Assembly (NCBI RefSeq): GCF_000003605.2
Contig: NW_003134846.1
Location: 15,439 to 40,377, forward strand
From: Saccoglossus kowalevskii
Taxonomy: Eukaryota > Hemichordata > Enteropneusta > Harrimaniidae
DNA length: 24,939 bases
Reading direction: 5' to 3'
Position numbers and translations under genes: made by a program. The notes under the pieces were generated by a model. That model was not told where the DNA came from. It worked only from the letters and a program-made list of their open reading frames with translations, and did no database searches. Shown piece by piece: positions 1 through 11,700 of the stretch (position 1 is the stretch's first letter; each line of letters begins with the position of its first letter).

Positions 1-131
1 CTCCTTGTTGAAACAACAAGTCCCATTGCTTTGATACTATACATTGCTCATTTTCTAATGATATTTTCTGTTTTTTAATTGAAATGTGCATTGCTAACAG
101 CGGAGCTATCTCAGCCGACCGGCTGCTTGTT
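1..131 (+). repeat. 3' end of a central-repeat element
   Basis: The last part of an element matching the ends of the copies at 4020-4114 and 13960-14058. It shares TTGAAATGTGCATTGCTAACAG, GAGCTATCTCAGCC and the closing GGCTGCTTGTT. It is cut by the window start. Confidence 0.85.
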
Positions 132-1052
132 TTCTTATTCTAATGTCATATTTCTCAATTTATATGAAGTTATATCCAAATCTATCTGTCTGACTACCTG
201 TCTGTACTAAAAAATGTAACATTTATTTACTTTATTGGGGGTTATTGTGCGACATGTGTACATTCATACATATGGCATATTGACAGCAGATTGTGTGGCA
301 TGTTTAAGGATGCATATGACAGAGAATGTAGCATATATATGTAAGTAAGAAAACATGACCTGTATGCAGCGGAGTGCATGACATGTTGGTGGATGTGTGC
401 CAAAAAAGTGTGGGGCAGGTCCTAATTTTCAGTCAGGATTACCATTAAAACCACCATTTGGCAAATCATGTGCCAGTGATCAGTGTTTGGGTGAGTGGTC
501 AATGTTTTCAATAAACTAGCAAGTGAAAAACATGAATAATGAAAATATGGTCGGAATATACTGCATAGTCAGAAATTAAGCAATAACGATCAACACTTTC
601 AGATTGCTGTTTTGCAAGGACATCTATTTTGCAATGAAGACTTTAATCCGGGGTCTGATACTGTACTGTTCTGTTTTTACAGCAAGGTAAGGTGGGAATG
701 ATTTTAATAATATACTAGAGATATTTGTGTGCACAGATTGTTACTACACTGTAACATCTATATTGAAATGAAGAATTCAATCCCAGGTGTAAAACTGTAC
801 TATTTATGTAATGTTAGCTTGAACAACAATTTTGCCTACCGGGGTGGGAGTGTGGTCAGGTATTTCAAAATCTGATTACATTTTCTAATTTTTGTGAATT
901 TGTTTGTGATTTTCTACAGTATCTATGGAAAGCAAAAGTGCTGAACATATAAGACTACAGATTATTGGGGAAACAAATAAAATTAAAAGTTACAAAGCAC
1001 TGTCAAGCCCATTTGTTTCATTTGGCATTCTACAGTAGATATAAGATGTACT
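132..1052 (+). other. Upstream region with possible 5' UTR splice signals
   Basis: No coding sequence is recognised. Splice-like signals are present: a donor AAG/GTAAGG at 687, an acceptor TTTCTACAG ending at 919, and an acceptor CATTCTACAG ending at 1035, just before the start codon. A non-coding leader exon ending near 686 and joining at 919 or 1036 is plausible. No convincing core promoter is visible. Confidence 0.35.
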
Positions 1053-2784
1053 ATGTTTAGAGTGAATAATAACAACCTCTTACTTTTTTTCTTTGTCAGT
1101 TGTTTGACCAACCACTACTGTACGGGAGATCAGGGGTATGAACCACCAAATGTTCCAGGCATTCTATTTGTTTACGATTCATGGGAAACTGAACGATGTG
1201 GTCTGGATGGATTTCATGTAACTCTCGTCAAACATGTCGCAAATATATTATCATCGATGTACCATATTTACAGCACTGTACTTGAAGTGAGCAGAGAAAA
1301 ATGCAGAAAGGCAGAAGATGAGAATATTCATTTGATTGAGCCAGCAAAGAAAAAAGCAAATTATTGTCCAAGTAGAGAGTGGTTCTTTCTTCATGATAGT
1401 TACTTCCCTGTTTTGAAAAGTATTAATATAAAACATGTAGTTGGATATTCACCAAGAACTGACAATGCTGCATTCACCATTCAAAATGAGCTTTTTAATG
1501 ATGCAAGACTAATTTTAATTAACCATGTTTTGCCTGATGCATTTGAAATGAATGGAGAAATAGATGAATTGGTATACAAGGCTGCTGCAGCATTTATATC
1601 AATTGGACCCTTAATACATGAAGAAAACTATTTAAAATTGCAACTGCTAGGACTGGACGAAAAACCTCATGTAAAATTATATCCATTTCCATCAAAAATT
1701 TTCTTCAAAGAGAGTGTGGTTAAGGATATATTTAATGATAAAACAAAAAAAATTTATATTTCTACCTATGGACATTTTTTTCATCCTAATATTAAAGCTG
1801 TGAATGTATTAGGTGAAGTGGCAAACGTTTTTAAATCGTTGAAGCAGAGTCTTTCACTGAAGATTCTGTGCGTGCCAGATGAATTAGAGATTTTTGAGAC
1901 AATAAATAATTTTGTTAGTAGCTCGGCCTTGCCACTTAATGATGTAACAACATATAGTTCATGTTCTCTGAAACAAATCTTGAGAACTTTGCGAGCGAGC
2001 CATCTTTGTATAATCCCCAAAATCGACATTGAATACAGTTTTGTAGGCATAGAAGCTATAGCATTGGGAGTTCCTGTCTTGGTTGATGAACAATCACAAC
2101 TAGCAGCTTTTTTTGGAGAAGTGTTCAACAACACTTGGCAACATATTGACTTGTGGGAGTCTAAGATTGTGGAAAATACTTTCGAAAGTTGGGAAGAAAA
2201 AATTCGAAACAGCCTACAGTCTTTAAACATGTCTTGGCATAAATCAGCTGCTTTACGAGAAGAATTTAAAACAAGTTACCTTGTATCAAAAAGTTATAAA
2301 GAAGTCGTTGCATTGCTAAATCATACAACTATCAATGAGTGTCCAGAGTGTCCATGCAAATCATGTTTGCCATTAAAAGTACACTGTGTCTTCAATTCAA
2401 CTAATTCGCAAACAAATTCTAAATCAAGTACTCCAACAAATTTCAATCATTGGTTGTGGAAATGCACAGACATTATTACTCAATTAACAATAAACAACAA
2501 AGATTACCAAGAGGAATTGGAATGTGCTGTCCAAAACAAGTGTTCCGCTATTATCCTAGGATACAAGGAAGGGAGTCTTATAATTTACATTACATTCCCA
2601 AATCTCTTTAGCCTATATGTATTCCAGGGCATTGTAAATTCAGGAACACTGGCAAGAGAATTTGACAAGATTTTAATTTCTGAGAAAATGAGGTATGAGG
2701 CAGCTCTACTGAACATCCCCTTTAAGCTGGATTTATCATATGATGAAGAGCAGTTCAAGTTACTTGCCACGTACTTAATAAATC
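1053..2784 (+). CDS. Exon 1: signal peptide, GT-B glycosyltransferase-like domain, Cys-rich linker, TRADD-N-like region
   Basis: This exon encodes residues 1-577 plus one base of codon 578. The ATG is the first in frame after an in-frame TAA about 80 bases upstream, and it begins a good signal peptide (hydrophobic LLLFFFVSCL, likely cleavage near residue 24-25). The GT-B features are: an N-terminal strand and Gly loop (LFVYDSWETERCGLDGF, 38-54), INHVLPD at 156-162, FISIGP at 181-186, a central YISTYGHFFHPNIK stretch (235-248), and SFVGIEAIALGVPVLV at 329-344. Glu334 sits at the second position of the family's E-x7-E motif, but the first position is Ile326, with Glu327 shifted by one, so activity is doubtful. 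CPECPCKSC (430-438) starts a Cys-rich linker. The TRADD-N-like region has GSLIIYITF (507-515) and SGTLAREFDKILISEK (530-545). The donor is GTAAGT at 2785. Reading through it would add a short tail ending at 2837. It is odd that two domains share one uninterrupted exon while the rest is in small exons. Confidence 0.93.
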
Positions 2785-5700
2785 GTAAGTTTAAATTACC
2801 ATTTTTTTTTGCTATGCACACATGGAGGTACATGTGATGTTGTACAGATATATGTATGTAAATTGTGTCCCAATGATAAACCACTGGGTGGATTGGGATG
2901 CAATTTTGTAATTTGCATACTAATTTATTACTTTTTAGCTCCGCTGTTGACTTTGTCGAGCGGAGCTTATCGTATGAGTGATTGTCAGTCGTCGCCGTCG
3001 TCGTCGTCGTCCGTGTCAATGTTTTATATTTTTGACTTCTTCTTGAAAACTACAAGCCTGAATGCTTTGATACATGGTGTATATGTATCTTGCGTATACC
3101 TCTCTTAGGTTTGTTCATTTCATGTTGATATCTTCAATTCTCTAATTTTGGTGAGCATTTTTGTCATTTTTGGTAAAAAGTGATATTTTCGACTTCTTGT
3201 TAAAAACCGCAAGTCCAATTGCTTTGATACTACATATAAAGGTACTACATGTGGACCTCTCTCATATTTGTTCATTTCGTGATGATATCTTAAATTCTCT
3301 AATTTTGGTAAATATTTTTGTCATTTTTGGTAAAAAGTGATATTTTTGACTTCTTGTTAAATACTGCAAATGCAATTGCTTTGCTATTACATATATAGGT
3401 ACTACATGTGATCCTCTCAGATTTGTTCATTTTGTGATGATATCTTCAATTCTCTAATTTTGGTGAATATTTTTGTCATTTTTGGTGAAAAGTGATATCT
3501 TCGACTTCTTGTTAAAAACCGCAAGTCCAATTGCTTTAATATTATATATATAGGTACTACATGTGGACCTCTCTCAGATTTGTTTATTTTGTGATGATAT
3601 CTTCAATTCTCTAATTTTGGTGAATATTTTTGTAATTTTTGATAAAAAGTGATATTTTTGACTTCTTGTTAAAAACCAATAGTTCAATTGCTTTGATATT
3701 ACATGTATAGGTACTACATGTGGACTTCTCAGATTTGTTCATTTTGTGATGATATCTTCAATTCTCTAATTAATTTATTTTGGTGAATATTTTTGTAATT
3801 TTCGGTAAAAAGTGATATTTTCGACTTCTTGATGAAAACCGCAAGTCCAATTGCTTTGATATTACATATATAGGTACTACATGTGGTTCTAACTCGGATT
3901 TGTTCATTTCATGATGATATCTTCAATTCTTTAATTTTGATGTATATTTTTGTAATTTTTGGTAAAATTGATATTTTCCACTTCGTGTTAAAAACCACAA
4001 GTCTGATTGTTTTGATACTATACATATTGTTCATTTTCTAATGATATCCTCTGTTCTTTAATTGAAATGTGCATTGCTAACAGCCGAGCAATCTCAGCCG
4101 ATAGGCTGCTTGTTAAATTTCAAGATATGAATAGAAATGAAAACAATATGAAAATTGGATGATTTTGCAAAGTTTTGAGGAGTTTCACCATGTTCAACAC
4201 ACAGATTTAAATGTGAACACATATTCTTGTAGGCAAAAATGTTAATTTCATGAGGTTGATGTCATGATTTTTCGAATGGGATACTCGTAAGATGGAGAAC
4301 TCATGACACATTACTGCAATGCCTAATTATTCTTGTACTGATGTGGCCATGATGGCGCAATTACATGCGTTATGTAGCACACACGATCCAGAAAACATGA
4401 ATGCAAAATATTTGACCCAACCCAGAGTGAAACAAAAGCTATTCAAATTAAGGCAGAACAAAAATGAGCGCAAAATATTTTCAAGTAGATTTGACCTTAA
4501 CTGAGTGAACATGACTTTAAATTTAACTTTTGAAACATGTGAACACTAAATATAACAATTTAACATGGCCCAAAACAATTCATCTTTGTGGTATTGGGTG
4601 TATTGCAATACCTGGAGTAGTATAGTTTATGGATTGGCACTTGGTATGAATGAAATACGATAGTCTAGCTATGAGGTAGTGCAATGTGCCTTTACTAACA
4701 TAAGTTATAATCATTATTTATTACTAAGCTCATGTATTATAAGACGAATATTCACACAGAACTCCAAGACTTCTTTACCGAAAAACGATTTAACCCCACA
4801 AAAGTTATAATGCATGCATGCTAAGATTACATGTCCGATTATAGCATGCACGTTTTCGCATTATTGCATTTTATTGAGACAATCATTACTTTTTACATTG
4901 TGATTTATAGGAGACGATCATTATTTTTTACATTGTGATTTATAGGAGACGGTGGAAATAGCATTTTCAGCTACATAGATGATGATGTTGGAGATGATGA
5001 TAATGTGATAAATGATGATTACGAGGAAGATGGTATGACTTTGGAAGAGCTTAACAACTTAATTCTGAAGAAAAAAGTATGTAATAATGCATTTATTTAT
5101 GTGTATACACCCGTCCCATTGTGTGTGTGTGTTTGCAATCGTTGCGTGATGGCCCTTTGGGTTACCCCTTAGGCGAGGCCTTTTTCTTAGAGAATGCTAC
5201 CCTAGGGTGTTCCTTGCAGACCTGGGTATATTCTCTAATAGTTTCCATTTGGGGTTGTAATCTGTAATTAAGCAATAAATAAGTAATAAATGAAATTTCC
5301 ACAGATTTTCCACAGGTATGATTAGGTAAACAAACATGTTTCTACAACCTTATTAATCTCATTGAACTCAGGCAAAAAAAATATATATACTGGACTGATT
5401 TGAATGATACATTCCCTAAACATTGGACCCGACAGAAAATTATAATAACACATACTTGACTAGGTGAAAGTAATGCAAACAGCCAGCTCTTGATGTTGCA
5501 ATGCAGTCAACCCATGCATTATATCCAGCCATTATACAGCAAACCAATTCCCTCTGACATACATTTCCATGTGTCACTAACTGTTCCAGCAGATACAAGT
5601 ATGGTATAATTAAAAGCAACAAGTATTTTTTACTTGTCGGATATTGCATTTATGAACTTATGGATATTTGATATGTTCTTTGTACTAACTTTGCATTTCC

Positions 5701-8700
5701 CGTAAATGATTAAGACGACAAAAAAAAATTAACCAACATGGCCACCAGTCGACAATTTGACAGTCAACAAAATTTCAATAATTTGCATGCCTGAGAAATA
5801 ACAGTTGGTTAAATTTCAACTCGCAACCAAGTGTAAGCTTGTATGTTAGTGCATATGTACAAATCTATGCATTGTAAACACATAACTGAATTCTGGAAGG
5901 GCTAAATAGCTAGTTTTAATATGGCTGGTACTCTGTTATCTTGTAATCTGATAATGAAAGAAATGCATGTGAACATGTCAGATATACATGTCCACTTTGA
6001 ATGTGATCAATCCAGTGATGTGCGTGCTACAGACATGTGCTACAGACATATATGAATGCACAGAGGTTAATCCACAAGTCCCATTTTTCGTACAGGTACA
6101 AACAGTAAATCAAATGACATTACAAGGCTTGACATAGGATGGAATAAATCATTAGTCTAAAGACTAGCAAAATACAATCAGTAGTCCTTACACGTTCCAT
6201 CATAAAATAATTTAAATCTCACTATTAATTGTTTAAGTCACGGAAACAAAATTACCACTATTCAGTGATTTGAAAAATAAAATGGCGCATGAAAGTCCTA
6301 TTGTGTTTGTACCAAGTTTACACCAAATCCATTATTCCTCTCAATAAATGGACTCTGAGTTCGTTTAGAGGAAATAAAATGTATATTTATGTTTATATAT
6401 TAGTCTCCCATTTAGCCCAAGCTTGGCACACCTAGTTTTTACTTTTCACCATTAACAGCATTTTAACTCTTCTGTGATTTTTTTGGCTGGGCTGATTTTG
6501 TCCATACTTGGTAGGCAGGTCATATCGTCATTCTAGTTGGGTGGTAAAATCTAAAAAAAAAAGTCTGACCTACAATTTTTTAATGGCTTTGCACCAAATG
6601 TATTTCATCCTTCAATTCCGGGACTAAAACACCTTGGCTCATTCTATTTAGCTTGATATCTTTTTTCATTACCGAGAAATTTGACCTAAGTTGGGGTAAC
6701 TTTAACTCTTCCATGATTTTTTTGGCTAGGCTGATTTTGTTAATACTTGGCAGACAGGTCATACCATCACTCTAGTTGAGTGGTTATATTGGAAAAAAAT
6801 TCCTGATCCACTGTTGCCATGGCAACTGACAAATGTTTTTTTTTTTAAATACTTTCGCCCTAATGTAATACCTACTACAAGTCTTGTAATAGCAGTGTTC
6901 AAATGATCATGCTTTTTATTTTGGCTAAGTTGCCGACTGATGAGAGAACATGTTAGCTTCAGTTCTCGTCCTACCGGCTTGTCGGTGTATGTGTGTCTGT
7001 CTGTTCCACTGATGTATGTTAATGTGCTGATTTAGGTCTTAGTAAAAATCCATGCATATTAATTACCTAATTTGCACGATATTTAGCTAATTTAGCGGTT
7101 CCATGACTGTTCCACTGTTGTCTAAAAAGCTACCCATTTGATTTTGATGAAACTTAGTAAATAGATGATCAGGACTGATGCACAGATTTGATTAGTTTTT
7201 TGTAAAAACATGTGCATATTAATTACCTAATTCGCATAATGACTACTCAGTTTTTGGCTTTCCCGTGATATCTCAAGTACTAAACATCACATTTCAATGA
7301 AACTTGGTACATATATGTCCTAGGACAAAGTACAAACATGATAGTTTATTTTAGCCGAGCATTACATTTACCTAATTTACATAATTAATCAATTTTGCTG
7401 CTTTTTCTTTTTTTCAAATACCAATTACCCCGTTTCAATGACACTTGGTACATAGATGCTTTAGGGCAATGCAGAGACCTAATTAGTTTAGGTTGAAATT
7501 AGTGCATCTTAATTACCTAATTTTCATGATAAACCAATTTTCAACTTTAACGCTGATATCTCAAATACTAATTATTCAATTTCAATGAAACTTGATGCAT
7601 ATATGACCTGTGACATTGTGCAGACCTTATCAGTTGTTTTACTATGAAATCTGTGCATATTAATAACCTGATTTGCATAATTATTCAGCTTTCAGCCTTT
7701 CTATCAATACCACAAATACAAGTAAATTTGAATTCATTTTTTATGTGTCTTCAATACTCTCAGCACACTGGACTTCTTTCTAAGCTTTCTTTGATTATTT
7801 AATATGTTTCATATTTTTGCAAGGCATCTCATACTGAGAATGGAAATTACAATGGTGATTCTAGAGGTTAGTTAGTATCTACTATTACATTTTCCTCCTT
7901 TTAATATTTCAGTGTGTGTGGGTAAATAAGTGCCAACTCAAAATGTCTGTCCAAACACTGTCATGTATGTGGGCTAGAAGAGCATATCTGTTTTGTCAGT
8001 CAGTGTCATGTCAATATGGTTGGAAATGTGTGTGTGTCTTTGAATATTTAAAATAATTTTAAATAAATTTATGAAAAGAATTAAGAAATACTAGTGACTG
8101 CTGACAAGCAACAAAGTTTGGGGCATCTTACAAGCCACTCTGACACTGCATATCATACTCACATCAGCCTATTGTCTTATATTACTTTGCTTTTTATTCC
8201 GTCAGATCATTACAGTGAATTTGAGTATCATAATTTCATAATTGTCTTGTTGGTTGTACTCGCGAGTATATGTAAGTTGAAACAAATTAATGCATTGTTT
8301 ACAGTTTTGCTACATATACATAACTTCTAAATTATACATAATGTCTTCATTGGACTTTTTGGAGGGGGGTTCTGTTGAAATTTAGTGTTGCCTTTACTCA
8401 TAGTGCATTACTGATGCACATCATTCATAAAATATAATTGTGTGACTATTTCTTGTAATCAGATTCATATGTAGGTTTAATATTTGAATCCAGTCTGGTG
8501 ATACAATACAATCAAGCATGTTTACTCTTATTTAGGCATTCTTTGTATCTGAGGCCATGTGTTTTTTTTTTCAAAGGCAGAGACTTTGACATTTATATCT
8601 TGCTTTTCATTATTTTCAGTTATTGGATATTTCATTACACAAAGCATTACAAGACATAGCAGTAAGAAGTTTTTATTAGTTCCTGTTCAGATGGGGACTT

Positions 8701-11700
8701 GTGTTTTGATCTTTGTGTGTATGTGCATGTGCATCTTTCAAACTTAATGCATTTTGGCAGGGGTAATTATTCACTGGGTTATAATTTTGCTTATTTCACT
8801 GACTGGAAAATGGCTAAATTAAAACCCAGTGAATATGTAAAATTTAGCATAAAACAAATTATCTAAATGATAAAACCGTGAATTTAAAACCCACTGAATA
8901 TCCTGAAATTTAAACTCAGTGACAATTAGTCATTTTACAGTACATATGCATGTTCATATGTTTTGTGAGCTGATTCAAGATGGCCAAATGATGATCATTT
9001 TTATTAGCTCCGCTGCCGACTTAGTAGAGCATTGCTTATCATACGAGTGACTGTCCTCTGTCATTGTTGCCGTTGTTGTCCATGTCAACTTTTTACTTTT
9101 TCGACTTTTTCTTGAAAACTACAAGCTTGAATGCTTTGATACTTCTTGTGTATTTAGCTTGGGTAGACCTCTTTTAGATTTGTTCATTTCATGATGATAT
9201 CTTCAGATCTTCAATTTTGATGAATATTTTTCACATTTTTGATACAAATTGTTATTTGGAACTTTTTGAAAACTACTAGCTGGATTGCTTTTATACTTGG
9301 TATGTAGGTACTCAGTGATGACTTAAAATTTAAGCAAATTTAGGTCCCTAAAATCATTTAAAAAGTGATGATGAAATGATCGGCAGGTAGAGGACTGAAC
9401 CATATTTATCCATGAGGTGAATCATTACCTTCTAACATTTATATTTAGATATACACTTGTACCAAAAATCACACTTTGAAAATAATTAGATATTCACAAA
9501 TATTTGTTTAGTCTGCTCTTGCTTTGGGATATGTTGTGATTATATACATACATTCATACTCATAGTTTCTGTTATTTCAGCTGTTGCAGACACTGGGATG
9601 TTTGATGCCGTGAGAGGTTTCAACTATACCAAGTCATTCACTACAACTAGAAGCACAGACAGCCAAGCAATTGAGTATCTTAATCTTATGCTGGTTGGAT
9701 TGCCTTCAAAGTCATTCACTACAACAAGAAGCCCAGGACATATTGAATATCTCAATCTCATGCTGATTGGTAGATGCCCTTCACGGACTGAACGAAATCG
9801 TTTCAATTATATGATAAATCAGAAATCCTCAATGAAAAAAAAGGTAATATTCCAGCTAAATAAATAACCATAGACGAAACAGGATTGTCCATGGTTAGCT
9901 GTATATTTTGTATTGTAGGCTGTTGGGTATAGAGGACGAATATGTATGTATCAGTGGGTGTGTGTTTGCACCGTTCCTTTCAAAGTGTAATAAAATGTAG
10001 TTAGTGCAAAGATATTTCAAAGATAATTCACTCCTATGTAATGCCAATTTGCATTTAAAAAATCAGAAAACAACCAAATTTCAACATGCCTTACCCATTT
10101 CTTATTAGCAGTCAAAAACAGAAACTTATGGATCGAACTCTATCTGTGAATCCCAACCTGTATCTTTCACATGCCTGAGTTGATCGCATTTAAACTTCAC
10201 ACATACGTAATATGCACCTCTATTCAGTTCCTATTCTAATTCAATCATTTCTGCTACTCAAAGTGATGAGTGTATGATGATGGAAATTAGCTACCAACTG
10301 AAAATCCTTATTGTAATAAATGACTTCTACTATGACATTATTTGGTCTACAGTGCTGATATTGATAGTGCACACGCATTGTCAGATTTTGTGACGACATC
10401 TTCAATCTTTTTAGATGACAGAATGGAGCTAGTCAAATAGGTGATTGTTTTTTTGTTCATAGTCTGTCAACAATTTTTTTAACTTCTTCTTGAGAAATGC
10501 GTGTGTATGTACCTCTGGACCTCTGTAAGATTTACTCATTTCTTGATGATATCTTCAAATCTCTATTTGTGGAAAAATATTTTGGTAAATTTTAGTGAAA
10601 AAATGCTATTTTTGACTTTCCTTGAAAACTCAATTGCTTTGATACTTAGTATGTATGTACTTTGGGTGAATATTAGAATTCTTCTTGAACACTACCCACC
10701 CAGTTGCTTTGATATTTTAGTTGTACATTTTTTTGTTGAACAATTTGTTCTCGACAAGGCTACAACAATGTTCTTGTAGGACAGCAGAGCTATTTTGTGG
10801 CTCACATTGCCTTTTGACTTTATTCTTGAAAACTACCAGCTAAATTGCTTAGAATTTTGGTATTACATGTATGTACCTTAAGTGGGCTGCTGTCAGATTT
10901 GTTCATTTCATGACAATACATGTATAATTTATTTTCTCTTTTTTGGCAAATATCCTTTGATTGTTAATTTTGTAAAAAATTATATTTTCGAAATTTTTTT
11001 GTATCACTGCTAAATATTTTTGTGAACAATTTTATGAAGTTGACATTTTCTCAACAGCAAAACCAAACCACCTTCGGTGGCTGTGTGTTAGTTAACTTGA
11101 CTACCACATTGTCTTATCGGAGAGCTAGTTTGATCGTCTGGTCACTTGTTTCATGATGTTATCTTCAATTATTTATTTTTAGCAAATATATTTTCGACAT
11201 TTTTGTTAAAATTTTTGTTTGTTTTTTTCGACTTTTTGAAAAATACAAGCCTTATTACTTTGATACTTGGTATGGTTTGTAACCAGTTGATAACAATATT
11301 GAAATTACCATAGCAACAACTTTATAAACTATCATTGTGATTGGGAACATTGTAATAAAAATAACCATGGCAAATCACTAATATATCATCAATATAGAAC
11401 ATTTTCAACTTTGTTTGTGGAAGACAGAAACATGTGATCACTTGTGGTTTCTTGGCCTTAGTCTTGAGATGCATTTTTTGAGATGGATGTCTATGTGGCT
11501 GATATTTTCAGACCATAATTCAATTTAATTGGGTATATAGAGCTTATATAAAGAAACATTGTAATTCTATACCTGAGAAGTTTGTGGAAATCCACTAAAT
11601 CTAAATCTGAAAATTTATTAGACTAAAAACCATGAATGTCAATTCAAAGGTATTTTCTGTTTTATAAACTTCAGATTATTTTCACATTGTACATCTCAAA

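Noticed and set aside
2785-2837. Extension of the exon 1 frame to the stop at 2837 as the true protein end
   Set aside because: A strong GTAAGT donor at 2785 and phase-matched downstream exons explain the structure better; read-through remains possible as a minor form.
1251-3019. Minus-strand open frames inside and after exon 1 (1251-1436, 1781-2230, 2585-3019)
   Set aside because: They are antisense to a well supported exon or run into the 2932 repeat, with no family resemblance or splice support.
2932-4114. CRISPR array
   Set aside because: Monomers are about 157 bp with no spacer pattern, and the context is an animal intron.
2932-4114. Canonical Helitron
   Set aside because: The ends do not show a clear 5' TC or 3' CTRR terminus; only the general hairpin and central-repeat layout is similar, so no firm class is given.
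4319-4512. Overlapping open frames on both strands in intron 1
   Set aside because: Short, antisense to each other, no splice signals and no recognised domain.
9631-9783. Reading the two YxxL motifs as an ITAM
   Set aside because: The gap between the two YxxL cores is 20 residues, far longer than the usual 6-12 of an ITAM; paired ITIM-like motifs fit better.
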